DNA of 39,661 nt from Chloroflexota bacterium (GTDB taxonomy: Bacteria > Chloroflexota > Dehalococcoidia > Lucifugimonadales > Australimonadaceae): positions 1 through 39,661 of the forward strand of contig JAQCEV010000016.1 of NCBI GenBank assembly GCA_027618515.1. Reading direction: 5' to 3'. Positions 32,290 to 39,661 of the stretch are shown here, one piece after another (the first letter of the stretch is position 1; every line of letters begins with the position of its first letter). The position numbers and the translations under genes were made by a program. The notes under the pieces were generated by a model. It was not told the origin of the DNA. It made no database searches and was given only the letters and a program-made list of their open reading frames with translations.

Positions 32290-32317
32290 TGGCGCCCCTT
32301 GCCCTGGAGTATGCAAC

Positions 32318-34603
32318 TTGGCCATCGCTACCAACCTCGGTTTTCCGCGACTCGGTGCCAACCGGGAACTCAAACGGGCCATCGAGTCCTATTGGGCAGG
32401 CAAGATTGATGAGAATGCGCTCCTCCGGACGGGCGCAATCATCAGACGGGATAACTGGCTCGTGCAGCAGAAGGCTGGGATAACCCACGTTCCTTCCAAC
32501 GATTTCTCCCTCTACGATCAGGTTCTCGATACGACCGCGATGCTCGGGGCCATCCCCGAACGATTCGGCCACGAAGGTGGGCTGGTGAGTCTCGACACCT
32601 ATTTCGCCATGGCGCGAGGTACCGTGGGCGATGACGAAACGCCCAGTGTTCCAGCGATGGACATGACGAAGTGGTTCGACACGAACTACCACTACATCGT
32701 CCCTGAGCTTGAGGCAGGGATGAAGTTCAAGCTCTCTAGCACCAAGATCCTCGACGAGTTCGTCGAGGCGCGAGAGATGGGGATACTCACCCGCCCAGTG
32801 CTCCTTGGGCCCGTCACCTTTCTTATGCTCTGCAAGACCAGGGAGCCGAAACTCGACCCGCTCGCCATGATGGAGTCCATCCTGCCGGTCTACGAAATCG
32901 TTCTGAAGCAGCTGGCTGCCGAGGGCGCTGAGTGGATACAGGTCGACGAACCCATGCTTGGTATGGATCTCGACGACCGTGAACGCTCAGCGTTTGGCCT
33001 AGCCTTCGCGCGTCTTTCGTCGGCTTCTTCGTCGTTGAAGTTGCTCGCCACGATCTACTTCGGTGACCTACGAGACAATCTGCGAGCGACCTTGGCCCTC
33101 CAAGTCGCTGGTATCCACATCGACCTCGTCCGTGGCCCTGAACAACTCGACGAGGTGATGGCGAAGCTGCCACCAAACATGGTTCTCTCGATCGGACTGG
33201 TCGACGGGCGCAACATCTGGAAGACGGACCTGACCCAGGCAACAGCACTGGCAACAAAGGCAGTGTCCACACTAAGTAGCGAGCGAGTCATGATCGGGCC
33301 GTCTTGTTCACTCCTCCACTGTCCGGTGGATCTCAATCTTGAGACAGGCCTGGATGCTGAGATGCGGTCGTGGATGTCGTTCGCGAAGCAGAAGGTTCGG
33401 GAGATCGCGGTGATCGCGGCCGTTGCCGGTACGCGGGGCGTCGGCGCTGGAGCACTCCTCGCCGAGAACGCTGCCGCGATGGAATCGCGGCGTTCGTCCC
33501 GGCGGATCCATAATCCGTTGGTTGAGGATCGGGCCGCGTCTGTGACACCGGAGATGTACGGACGCACGAGTCCGTACGAGGAGCGACAACCGCTTCAGAA
33601 ACAGTCCCTCAAGCTTCCTCAACTCCCTACAACAACCATTGGTTCGTTCCCGCAGACTCCCGAGATACGCAAGGCGCGCGCCTCACTGCGCAGCGGGCAA
33701 ATGAGCCCGACGGCGTACCAACGATTCCTGAAGAAAGAGATCGAGGCGGTCGTTCGCTTTCAAGAAGAGATCGGCCTAGACGTTCTGGTTCACGGTGAAG
33801 CTGAGCGGAACGACATGGTGGAGTATTTCGGCGAGCAGCTGGAAGGCTACATCTCCACGACCAACGGTTGGGTGCAGAGCTTTGGGACGCGCGCCGTGAA
33901 GCCGCCCATCATCTTCGGCGATATCTCTCGTCCAGAGCCCATGACAGTGAAGTGGGCCGCCTACGCGCAATCGCTGACCGACAAGCCGGTGAAAGGCATG
34001 CTTACGGGCCCCATCACCATGCTCGAATGGTCCTTCGTCCGCGACGACCAGCCTCGGAGCGACACGTGCCGCCAGTTGGCGCTCGCCATCCGCGACGAGG
34101 TGCTGGATCTGGAGAAGTCAGGCATCCGCATCATCCAGGTCGACGAGCCCGCTATGCGGGAGGGCCTCCCTCTCCGCCGCGCTGATTGGGCCGGTTACCT
34201 GGCCTGGGCCGTCGAGTGTTTCAAGCTCACCGTCGCTGGCGTCACCGACCGCACCCAGATCCACACGCACATGTGCTACGCCGATTTCAACGACATCATC
34301 GAGTCGATCGGTGAGATGGACGCAGACGTTATCTCTATGGAAGCCTCGCGCTCTGGGATGGAGTTGCTGTCCGCATTCGGAGAGTATCGCTACCCCAACC
34401 AGATCGGGCCTGGCGTGTACGACATCCACTCTCCGCGGTTGCCATCTGCCGATGAGATGAAGGACCTACTGGTTAAAGCATTAGACGTGCTGGGCGCAGA
34501 TCAAGTGTGGGTGAATCCCGATTGCGGTTTGAAGACTCAAAGCTGGGAAGAAGTCAGGGTGTCGTTGGGCAACATGGTCGACGCCGCGAGATCGCTGCGG
34601 TGA
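32318..34603 (+). CDS. metE: Cobalamin-independent methionine synthase
   Basis: A 761-aa two-barrel enzyme that transfers the methyl group of 5-methyl-tetrahydropteroyltriglutamate to homocysteine. The N-terminal barrel has LGFPRLGANRELKRAIESYW. The catalytic C-terminal barrel begins at about 430 with TTTIGSFPQTPEIRKAR. The zinc ligands are His651 and Cys653 (IHTHMCYADF), Glu675 (SMEASRSGM) and Cys736 (VNPDCGLKT), each exactly ten residues beyond the E. coli positions 641, 643, 665 and 726. IIQVDEPAMREGLPLR is the homocysteine-site loop. It starts at TTG 32318 with GGAG 8 nt upstream; the nearby ATG at 32311 is out of frame. It shows that methionine can be made without B12. Ends in TGA, one of few here. 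Confidence 0.96.
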   Translation: MAIATNLGFPRLGANRELKRAIESYWAGKIDENALLRTGAIIRRDNWLVQQKAGITHVPSNDFSLYDQVLDTTAMLGAIPERFGHEGGLVSLDTYFAMARGTVGDDETPSVPAMDMTKWFDTNYHYIVPELEAGMKFKLSSTKILDEFVEAREMGILTRPVLLGPVTFLMLCKTREPKLDPLAMMESILPVYEIVLKQLAAEGAEWIQVDEPMLGMDLDDRERSAFGLAFARLSSASSSLKLLATIYFGDLRDNLRATLALQVAGIHIDLVRGPEQLDEVMAKLPPNMVLSIGLVDGRNIWKTDLTQATALATKAVSTLSSERVMIGPSCSLLHCPVDLNLETGLDAEMRSWMSFAKQKVREIAVIAAVAGTRGVGAGALLAENAAAMESRRSSRRIHNPLVEDRAASVTPEMYGRTSPYEERQPLQKQSLKLPQLPTTTIGSFPQTPEIRKARASLRSGQMSPTAYQRFLKKEIEAVVRFQEEIGLDVLVHGEAERNDMVEYFGEQLEGYISTTNGWVQSFGTRAVKPPIIFGDISRPEPMTVKWAAYAQSLTDKPVKGMLTGPITMLEWSFVRDDQPRSDTCRQLALAIRDEVLDLEKSGIRIIQVDEPAMREGLPLRRADWAGYLAWAVECFKLTVAGVTDRTQIHTHMCYADFNDIIESIGEMDADVISMEASRSGMELLSAFGEYRYPNQIGPGVYDIHSPRLPSADEMKDLLVKALDVLGADQVWVNPDCGLKTQSWEEVRVSLGNMVDAARSLR

Positions 34604-34634
34604 CCCTCATCCTGTGAAGCCCGAACGCTAGATG

Positions 34635-34666
34635 ACCAGAACGCCCGGCCACCAGAACGCCCGGCT
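34635..34666. repeat. 16-bp tandem duplication
   Basis: ACCAGAACGCCCGGCC at 34635-34650 is repeated with one terminal change at 34651-34666, between the metE stop and the ATG of the second DinB-like gene. It is probably a replication-slippage duplication. It also creates the short upstream in-frame extension of that gene. Confidence 0.8.
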
Positions 34667-34676
34667 AGAGGTAACG

Positions 34677-35282
34677 ATGAGCAAGGAAGCATTCCGTCAG
34701 GCAGGCAGTTTCTTCGCAGACACTGTGGAGAAGATCAGTTCGAGCCAGTGGGACGAGTCCGCGCTCGGGGTTTGGAACGTCCGCGACCTAGTTGGACACA
34801 CCAGCGCGTCACTCGGTCGTGTAGCGGAGTTCAGCAAGCAGCGCGCCGACAAAGTTGATATCGCCTCTGCCGCTCAGCACTACCACGTGTCGCTGGCTGC
34901 ACAGGGCATCAACGACGCCATTGCCGACCGTGGGCGGGAAGCTGGCCAGGAGCTCGGCGACGAAATCGCGGCAACGATTCGCACGTCCCTCAACAAGGCA
35001 CTCACAGCGCTGGATGCTGTGCCTGACGGCACGATCATCGCGTACCCCAACGGTGGCATCAAACTCGAACATTACCTGGAAACTCGCGTGCTTGAACTTA
35101 CCGTTCACACGCTGGACATCCTCGCCGCCACGGGCATCGAGGTCGAGCCGCCACGTGAAGCACTGTCCTGCACGCTCCACCTCCTCGCCGATCTCGCCGT
35201 TGACTCGGGCTACGGGGGCCAACTTGCGCTCCTCGCGACTGGCCGTGGCGTCATCGCCGACCGCTTTTCCGTCCTGGGCTAA
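34677..35282 (+). CDS. DinB-like / maleylpyruvate isomerase-type metal-binding protein (copy 2)
   Basis: A 201-aa paralogue of the protein at 26813-27421. It shares the layout: helix 1 EAFRQAGSFFADTVEKISSS, the first metal helix VWNVRDLVGHTSASLGRVAE (His in GHT), the later RVLELTVHTLDILAATGIE with the second His, and the C-terminal CTLHLLADLAVDSGYGGQLA. ATG 34677 with AGAGGT 5 nt upstream is the likely start; a further in-frame start at 34632 would add residues encoded by the 16-bp duplication. It lies 73 nt after metE on the same strand. The thiol cofactor and substrate are unknown. The two copies in one 40-kb window hint at a lineage-specific expansion. Confidence 0.8.
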   Translation: MSKEAFRQAGSFFADTVEKISSSQWDESALGVWNVRDLVGHTSASLGRVAEFSKQRADKVDIASAAQHYHVSLAAQGINDAIADRGREAGQELGDEIAATIRTSLNKALTALDAVPDGTIIAYPNGGIKLEHYLETRVLELTVHTLDILAATGIEVEPPREALSCTLHLLADLAVDSGYGGQLALLATGRGVIADRFSVLG

Positions 35283-35401
35283 CGCTGGCCTTGGCCAACG
35301 CTGGCACGCCTCGCCCTTCACGCACTCGCTGCCGCTCGGCAGTGGCCATCGCCAAGTGCCGATGATCGTCAACGGAGCGCCTCGATCGCTACTCCTACGT
35401 G

Positions 35402-36211
35402 CTATCCGAGTTCTACGCGGCCGCCAAGCATACGCAGGTAGTTCGCGGTGGTGACCTCTGCCACGGTCTCGATGTCCACGCCCTGGAGCTCGGCGAGCTT
35501 CTCAGCGACCTGCGGAAGGTGCCAAGGCTCCGTCCGGCGTAGTGGGTTCTTCTTGAACGGCTGCGGATAGGAGTCGGTCTCGATCACCAGACGGTCGAGA
35601 GGGAGTTGCGCTGCCACCGCCTGCAACGGCTCCTCGCGCAGCAGCGGCTTGGCCAACGAAACGTAGAATCCGATGTCCATCGCCTGCTTCGCCAACTCCA
35701 TGGAACCGCCGAAGTAGTGCCACGCACCACCTACGTCGCCTGCGTGCTCCTCGTTGAGGATGCGCACGGTGTCCGGGTCTGCCTCGCGTGAATGGATGAC
35801 CAGCGGAAGGCCAAGATCGCGCGCCATGCGTATCTGGATACGTAGCGCGTCTTGCTGCACGGCCTTGTCTGGCGAGTGCGGCATATAGTCCAGCCCGCAC
35901 TCGCTCCACTCAACGACCTCGGCATGCGTGGCGAGATCGTGCAAGTGCTCTGCCGTGGCGTCGTCTAGGGGCCCTGTCAGGTCTGCCGGATGAAGGCCGA
36001 TCCCTGCCTTGATGAAAGAGTGGGACTCGGCCAGGGCAAGCGTGTTTTCGCAGGAGGAGACGGTCGTGCCCGCTGCTATAATCAGCCCGACATTTGCCAG
36101 GCGGGCTCGTTCTAGCAGCCCTTCCAATTCATCGGGGCTGTACTGGTCAACGTGGGTATGGCCGTCGATCAGCGGATGGCGGGTGGTTTTGAGCTCTTCT
36201 TCGAACGTCAT
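35402..36211 (-). CDS. TatD-family metal-dependent hydrolase
   Basis: A 269-aa amidohydrolase-fold protein of the TatD group (3'-5' DNA/RNA exonucleases or related phosphoesterases). Metal ligands appear in order: LIDGHTHVDQYS (H-x-H), EWSECGLDYM (Glu), LPLVIHSREADP (His), GAWHYFGGS (His) and VIETDSYPQP (Asp). AGIGLHPADL is another conserved strand. I shortened the frame to ATG 36211, which gives the standard TatD length; the longer frame starts with residues unlike the family. The TACAAT at 36223-36228 (minus sense) would place the transcript start only about 5 nt before this ATG, so the mRNA may be near-leaderless. It is divergent from the flippase-like gene, whose start lies 57 bp away. 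Confidence 0.85.
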   Translation of the reverse strand: MTFEEELKTTRHPLIDGHTHVDQYSPDELEGLLERARLANVGLIIAAGTTVSSCENTLALAESHSFIKAGIGLHPADLTGPLDDATAEHLHDLATHAEVVEWSECGLDYMPHSPDKAVQQDALRIQIRMARDLGLPLVIHSREADPDTVRILNEEHAGDVGGAWHYFGGSMELAKQAMDIGFYVSLAKPLLREEPLQAVAAQLPLDRLVIETDSYPQPFKKNPLRRTEPWHLPQVAEKLAELQGVDIETVAEVTTANYLRMLGGRVELG

Positions 36212-36268
36212 AGTGTTGCGAGATTGTAGCCGGTCGAAAGAACCCCAGACAGGCTGCTTGGAGAGCAC

Positions 36269-37309
36269 TTGCTCCTGACATCTCCCTATGAATCGGCGCG
36301 CGCACTCGTCAGTAACCGATGGGTGCAACTCGCGGCCGGCGCCGTCTTCAGCGTCGGCTTAGGGTACGCAGCGTTCAGATCTATCGCGTGGCGCGATGTC
36401 ATCGACACGTTCGTCCATTTCCCCGTTGGCTATGCCTTATTGAGCCTCGTACCGCTGATCGCCGCTATGCTGCTCAGGGCCGGGCGATGGTCGGTTCTCC
36501 TCAAGGGCGAACCCGTGACGTTCCGGCAGGTCTTCATCACCCAGAACGCGGGCATCGGCCTCAACAACATGCTCCCCGTCCGGGTTGGCAGCGAGGCGCT
36601 CCAGCTTGGTCTCGTGACACGCCGCTACAAAGTTCCCCTGCCACGTGCACTAGCGTCTTTAGTGGGCGGCAACGTCCTGGACATCTTTGCGACTGGCATC
36701 CTCATGACCGCCGGCGTCCTACTGGTGCCGGGCCTGCGCGATTCCAAGATAAGCATCCAGCTATTCGGTGCGGTCGTCATGCTCACCGTCAGCATGCTGG
36801 TGATGCTGGGCGTTTCGCGCGGCATGGGATCCATCCCGATCGCCAATCGATTCAACTTCTTCCACCGGCTCATCGGCGCCCTGCGCGACCTCCGTGGTGA
36901 ACCGGGCCGATTGGCTCTGTCGTTCGCCGCGACCTTCCTCCACTGGTTCCTCATGGGCGTCACGGGATGGGTGCTGGCGCTCGGGCTGGACATCGACGTT
37001 GACCCGCTGACGATGGCGACAGTCTTGGTCGCGGCGACGTTCTTCACGTCGGCGATGCTGTCGCTACCGGGAGGCGGAGGTACGTACCACTTCGCGCTCG
37101 TGTCCATGCTGGTCGTGTTGGGCGCGGATCGAGAGCTCGCGTTCAGCTTCGCGTTCGTCATGCACCTGCTGGTGTTCGTGCCGCCCATGCTCGTCGCGCT
37201 CGTGGTGATGGCCCGCTTCGGCACTGGCGCACTCCGTGGTCATGGACCGTCCGCCGCCGCACTTGGAGGCGACGCTGAGGACGTCTCTGGCGAGATGCCG
37301 TCATCCTAG
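36269..37309 (+). CDS. Flippase-like membrane protein (LPG synthase TM/UPF0104 family)
   Basis: A 346-aa integral membrane protein with about eight helices, of the lysylphosphatidylglycerol-synthase transmembrane/YbhN type. The conserved RAGRWSVLLKGEPVTFRQVF and GIGLNNMLPVRVGSEALQLG (with N-x-x-P-x-R-x-G) are diagnostic, followed by LASLVGGNVLDIFATGILM. Later helices include LSFAATFLHWFLMGVTGWVL and TFFTSAMLSLPGGGGTYHFA. The MprF-type aminoacyl-transferase domain is absent, so it probably moves a lipid or polyprenol-linked intermediate. It starts at TTG 36269 with GGAG 5 nt upstream. The solute-binding lipoprotein gene follows after 20 nt, suggesting an operon. Ends in TAG. Confidence 0.85.
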   Translation: MLLTSPYESARALVSNRWVQLAAGAVFSVGLGYAAFRSIAWRDVIDTFVHFPVGYALLSLVPLIAAMLLRAGRWSVLLKGEPVTFRQVFITQNAGIGLNNMLPVRVGSEALQLGLVTRRYKVPLPRALASLVGGNVLDIFATGILMTAGVLLVPGLRDSKISIQLFGAVVMLTVSMLVMLGVSRGMGSIPIANRFNFFHRLIGALRDLRGEPGRLALSFAATFLHWFLMGVTGWVLALGLDIDVDPLTMATVLVAATFFTSAMLSLPGGGGTYHFALVSMLVVLGADRELAFSFAFVMHLLVFVPPMLVALVVMARFGTGALRGHGPSAAALGGDAEDVSGEMPSS

Positions 37310-37329
37310 GTATCGTTCGACTTTCCGGT

Positions 37330-38877
37330 TTGGTCGTTGCAGCACTCGCCTTGTTAGCGGCGTGTTCTGCGGACCCGACGCCCACGCCGATCCCCGCGAC
37401 CCCGACGCCCACGTTGATCCCCACGCTGGGGCCACCACCTGAGGGAACCTTACGCGTGGCCGTGATCGGCGCTGCTCCCCACCAGGACCTTCACCGGCTC
37501 GTCAGCGAGTGGGCCACCCTGTTCGGAGCGGGCCTTGGGTACAACCGACTGTTCAGGTTCGTCGCAGACCCCAGCACCGAGCTACCGAGCCTGCGCGTGG
37601 AGTGCGACCTCTGTCGCAGTTGGCGATTTGTGGATGACACCACCCTTGAGGTCAAGCTGCACCCCGACGCCTGGTGGCAAGGCGCCGACGATTACGCGTC
37701 CCGGCCTGTTGCCCCGCTGGACGTGTTGTGGAGCCTTGAACGCCTGCGTGAGCCCGGCTCCCCCCACGAACGCCTTCTGGATTCGGTCGACGTCATCGAG
37801 GTAGTCGGTGAGAGCACGGTGCGCTTCCGGCTCCACCACCCAGACGCTGATCTGCTATTGAAGCTCGCCAGTCCCTACGCCGTGATCATGGCGCCTGACT
37901 CGCTGGACGGCGTCAACTTGCGGACGGGGCGCGTGCTGGGCGCGGGCGCGTGGCGCTACGTGCGCGGAGGCTCGGGGCAGGTGACGCTGACCGCGTGGGA
38001 TGACTACTTCCGCGAGGGCGAGCCCGCCGCCAACGCGGTTCAGTTCCTGCCCGTCTCCGACCTGGCCACGGGTGTCGTGTTGTTGGATCTCGACCGCGCA
38101 GACATGGCGCAGGTCACCGAACAGCAGTGGGCCCAGATGGACCACGAGCAATACGACTCGGTCGTCGTGGACCGACAAGGGCGTGGGGTGCTCTTTGGCA
38201 TCAACGCTGATCGCCAGCCGTTGGCTGACCAGGCTGCTCGCCGGGCCATCTTCGGCGCGCTCGACCCGCAGGCCGCCATCGCCGAATCGTTCGGCATCGG
38301 TTGGGTAGGGGCAGGGATGCCTCTTATTGAGCCGTCGTGGAGGCTTGATGACGCAACGCTAGCGCTGCAGTTCGACGCGCCGGGCGTCGCCATAGACGCA
38401 CCCCTCACGCTGACCATAGGCAATTTCGGCGAGGCGTTCGTCACCCACGGTGAGGCCCTCGCTGCGCAACTGCGTGACGCTGGTTTCGACATCACGACCG
38501 ATGTGGTTTCGCGTGGAGCCTACCTCGATCGAGTGTGGCAGCAACGCGATTACGACCTGTTCGTTGGCCCCATGCCACCTACCGACACGCCCAACGCGTT
38601 CATGCTCGCCCTGCTCCATAGCCGTGGCGCGTCCAACGTCACCGGGGCCGGGTCTGCCGAGCTTGATGCGCTCATCGAGGCGTTCTCCGTCGAGCTGAAC
38701 GCGGCCAACCGAACGGACCTCGCACGACGCGCGCAAACGGCAGCTCTCGACGGCGCTTGGCTGTTCATGGCGGCTGGCTTATCCGAGCGATGGGCATTCA
38801 ACGAGCGTGTTGTCGATCCACCACGAGCGTTTCCCCAAGGCTCGGGAGACGGGTGGAAGTACGTTAGTGTTGAGTAG
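37330..38877 (+). CDS. Family 5 extracellular solute-binding lipoprotein
   Basis: A 515-aa ABC-type substrate-binding protein of the SBP_bac_5 (oligopeptide/nickel) family. The lipobox is ALLAACSADP, followed by a Thr-Pro linker and the mature start PPEGTLRVAVIGAAPHQDLH. Family features: YNRLFRFVADPSTELPSLRV, TTLEVKLHPDAWWQGADDYA, PLDVLWSLERLREPGSPHER, then RRAIFGALDPQAAIAESFGI. No permease or ATPase gene is adjacent, so it is an orphan or uses a permease encoded elsewhere. The start is doubtful: TTG 37330 leaves a signal peptide without a positive charge, whereas the in-frame Arg codon at 37318 would supply one, but no ATG, GTG or TTG precedes it before a stop. A rare ATC start at 37312 or an upstream base error is possible. 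Confidence 0.82.
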   Translation: MVVAALALLAACSADPTPTPIPATPTPTLIPTLGPPPEGTLRVAVIGAAPHQDLHRLVSEWATLFGAGLGYNRLFRFVADPSTELPSLRVECDLCRSWRFVDDTTLEVKLHPDAWWQGADDYASRPVAPLDVLWSLERLREPGSPHERLLDSVDVIEVVGESTVRFRLHHPDADLLLKLASPYAVIMAPDSLDGVNLRTGRVLGAGAWRYVRGGSGQVTLTAWDDYFREGEPAANAVQFLPVSDLATGVVLLDLDRADMAQVTEQQWAQMDHEQYDSVVVDRQGRGVLFGINADRQPLADQAARRAIFGALDPQAAIAESFGIGWVGAGMPLIEPSWRLDDATLALQFDAPGVAIDAPLTLTIGNFGEAFVTHGEALAAQLRDAGFDITTDVVSRGAYLDRVWQQRDYDLFVGPMPPTDTPNAFMLALLHSRGASNVTGAGSAELDALIEAFSVELNAANRTDLARRAQTAALDGAWLFMAAGLSERWAFNERVVDPPRAFPQGSGDGWKYVSVE

Positions 38878-38881
38878 GCGC

Positions 38882-38887
38882 TATAAT
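38882..38887 (+). promoter_or_regulatory. Consensus -10 element before thioredoxin
   Basis: A perfect TATAAT just after the solute-binding protein stop and about 119 nt before the trxA ATG. The bases at the -35 distance (GTACGT) are not a good match. It would give thioredoxin, and possibly the tRNA-Sec, its own transcript with a leader of roughly 110 nt. Confidence 0.4.
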
Positions 38888-39005
38888 GCCGGAAATCGCT
38901 CCCCCAGAAGGTACGGTTGGCATGGCCACCATGCACCGTCCGCCCGGACACCGCATCTGAAGTAGTGAGCCCGAGGCAATGGGGTAGAAGCATTGGAGGA
39001 AGCAC

Positions 39006-39335
39006 ATGGCAAAGCCTGAGCACGTAACAGACGCAGAATTTCAGAAGTCGGTTCTCGAATCCGACATTCCGGTTTTGGTGGATTTCTGGGCTGACTGGTG
39101 TGGCCCTTGTAAGATGATCGCCCCTGTCGTCGAGGAGCTCGCCGAAGAGTACGACGGCAAGTTCGCATTCGCCAAGCTGGACGTGGACTCGAACCCGCAG
39201 ACCGCGATGACCTTCGGTATCCGCAGCATCCCTGCGCTGCTGTTGTTTAAGAACGGTGTCGTGGCTGAGCAAGTTATCGGCGCGGTTCCGAAGGCGATCC
39301 TCAAGCGCAAGATAGACAAGGTTCTCGAGGACTAA
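39006..39335 (+). CDS. trxA: Thioredoxin
   Basis: A 109-aa thioredoxin that reduces protein disulfides in the cytoplasm. The active site is Trp31-Cys32-Gly33-Pro34-Cys35 in FWADWCGPCKMIAP, the buried Asp is in VLVDFWA, and the cis-proline is Pro76 in SIPALLLFKNG. The length and the C-terminal GAVPKAILKRKIDKVLED are normal. ATG 39006 follows GGAGG by 7 nt. It lies about 105 nt upstream of the selenocysteine tRNA on the same strand. Because the Sec-peroxiredoxin has no resolving cysteine, thioredoxin, or a mycoredoxin-like protein, would be a natural reductant for it; this is inference. The active site is Cys-Cys, not Sec. Ends in TAA. Confidence 0.97.
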   Translation: MAKPEHVTDAEFQKSVLESDIPVLVDFWADWCGPCKMIAPVVEELAEEYDGKFAFAKLDVDSNPQTAMTFGIRSIPALLLFKNGVVAEQVIGAVPKAILKRKIDKVLED

Positions 39336-39439
39336 CCCTCAGTCCTGGTCGGAGACACAGACAAACTGAGCGCCCCGCCGAGTCGTGGCGCTTCTGCGTT
39401 CGCCATGAGCTTCACGCGAATGGAACGCTAAGCACATAT

Positions 39440-39537
39440 GGGGGTGGATGGGTCCCGGTGGGTCTCGCGGTCTTCAAAACCGTTGCCGGGCTAGCTTCCT
39501 AGTCCGGGGTGGGTTCGACTCCCACGCACTCCCGCCA
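39440..39537 (+). tRNA. selC: tRNA-Sec (anticodon UCA)
   Basis: A 98-nt tRNA with all marks of bacterial tRNA-Sec. The anticodon loop CTTCAAA has UCA at 39474-39476 on a 5-bp stem. The long variable arm folds as CCGG-CTAG/CTAG-CCGG (39486-39508) around CTTC. The T-arm is GTGGG-TTCGACT-CCCAC (39509-39525). The acceptor 3' strand GCACTCCC (39526-39533) pairs with the 5' GGGGGTG at 39440-39446 over seven positions, the eighth being a G-G apposition, consistent with the elongated 8+5 acceptor/T domain. G discriminator and encoded CCA end at 39537. It would be charged with Ser and converted by SelA, then delivered by SelB; neither gene is in the window. Confidence 0.95.
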
Positions 39538-39661
39538 GATAACGGCCATGTAAACGATGCCCCCGCCTTGCTACTGAAGACGTGGGCATTGGGGGCCTTG
39601 CTACCGGCGATCTCCACGTCCAGGACGGGTGCAGCGAGATAACGTCGACCGACTTGCCACT
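39538..39661. other. Unassigned right edge after tRNA-Sec
   Basis: No gene is supported in the last 124 bases. In other genomes selA, selB or selD often lie close to the tRNA, but the window ends before any such gene could be seen. Confidence 0.5.

Noticed and set aside
39006-39335. Thioredoxin as a second selenoprotein
   Set aside because: The active site is encoded Cys-Gly-Pro-Cys with no in-frame UGA.
39448-39642. A 64-aa reading frame over the tRNA-Sec
   Set aside because: It is the chance translation of the tRNA sequence and its flank; no ribosome site or protein-like composition.

Overview
This window looks like chromosomal DNA of an uncultivated bacterium of moderately high G+C (roughly 60% by eye). 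The gene content best fits Chloroflexota of the Dehalococcoidia/SAR202 kind: lipoproteins with Thr/Pro-rich linkers after the lipobox, paralogous molybdenum hydroxylase large subunits, a family III CoA-transferase, a luciferase-like flavin oxidoreductase, DUF1802, DinB-like proteins, and a 2-oxoacid:ferredoxin oxidoreductase with a gamma-alpha fusion. The taxonomic call is inference from gene families; no rRNA gene is present.

Layout. 1-540: an AT-rich edge segment abuts the N-terminal stub of a secreted protein. 0.5-7.5 kb (minus): a SpoU-type rRNA methyltransferase, a small membrane protein, two tandem molybdopterin-binding hydroxylase subunits, an O-methyltransferase and a GNAT acetyltransferase. 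7.5-9.3 kb: a soluble zinc anti-sigma factor divergent from an ECF sigma factor, then a second GNAT protein. 9.4-13.9 kb: korAB (minus) divergent from citrate synthase and a small zinc-ribbon-like protein, forming a TCA-type block. 14-17.2 kb: a MidA-like methyltransferase, a TrmI-like tRNA methyltransferase, an AhpE-type peroxiredoxin with an in-frame UGA at its catalytic position, and a cupin. 17.2-21 kb: a large PKD/Cys-repeat secreted protein split by a frameshift, and a lipoprotein. 21-25.4 kb: the glycine cleavage operon gcvT-gcvH-gcvPA-gcvPB. 25.5-30.5 kb: an LLM oxidoreductase, a DinB-like protein, a CoA-transferase, DUF1802 and an aldo/keto reductase. 30.8-35.3 kb: an EVE protein with fabI, metE and a second DinB-like protein. 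35.4-39.7 kb: TatD, a flippase-like membrane protein, a family 5 solute-binding lipoprotein, thioredoxin, and the selenocysteine tRNA.

Main discovery. The peroxiredoxin frame at 16280-16741 is interrupted only by UGA, exactly where the AhpE family has its peroxidatic cysteine (residue 45). A 7-bp hairpin with a 5-nt loop, G at loop position 2, starts 17 nt after the UGA, fitting a bacterial SECIS. The same window carries a convincing tRNA-Sec (UCA anticodon) at 39440-39537, directly after trxA. This points to selenocysteine decoding and a 1-Sec peroxiredoxin with no cysteine at all. An RsrA-like zinc anti-sigma factor and thioredoxin suggest a wider thiol/selenol redox theme, though this link is inference.

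Other notable points: a novel-looking Cys-paired repeat (seven units) followed by five C-x8-C repeats; strong preference for TAG stops (20 TAG, 11 TAA, 5 TGA in 36 intact genes, counted by hand); a perfect 21-bp inverted-repeat bidirectional terminator; and dispersed intergenic repeat copies at 9.3 kb and 30.7 kb.
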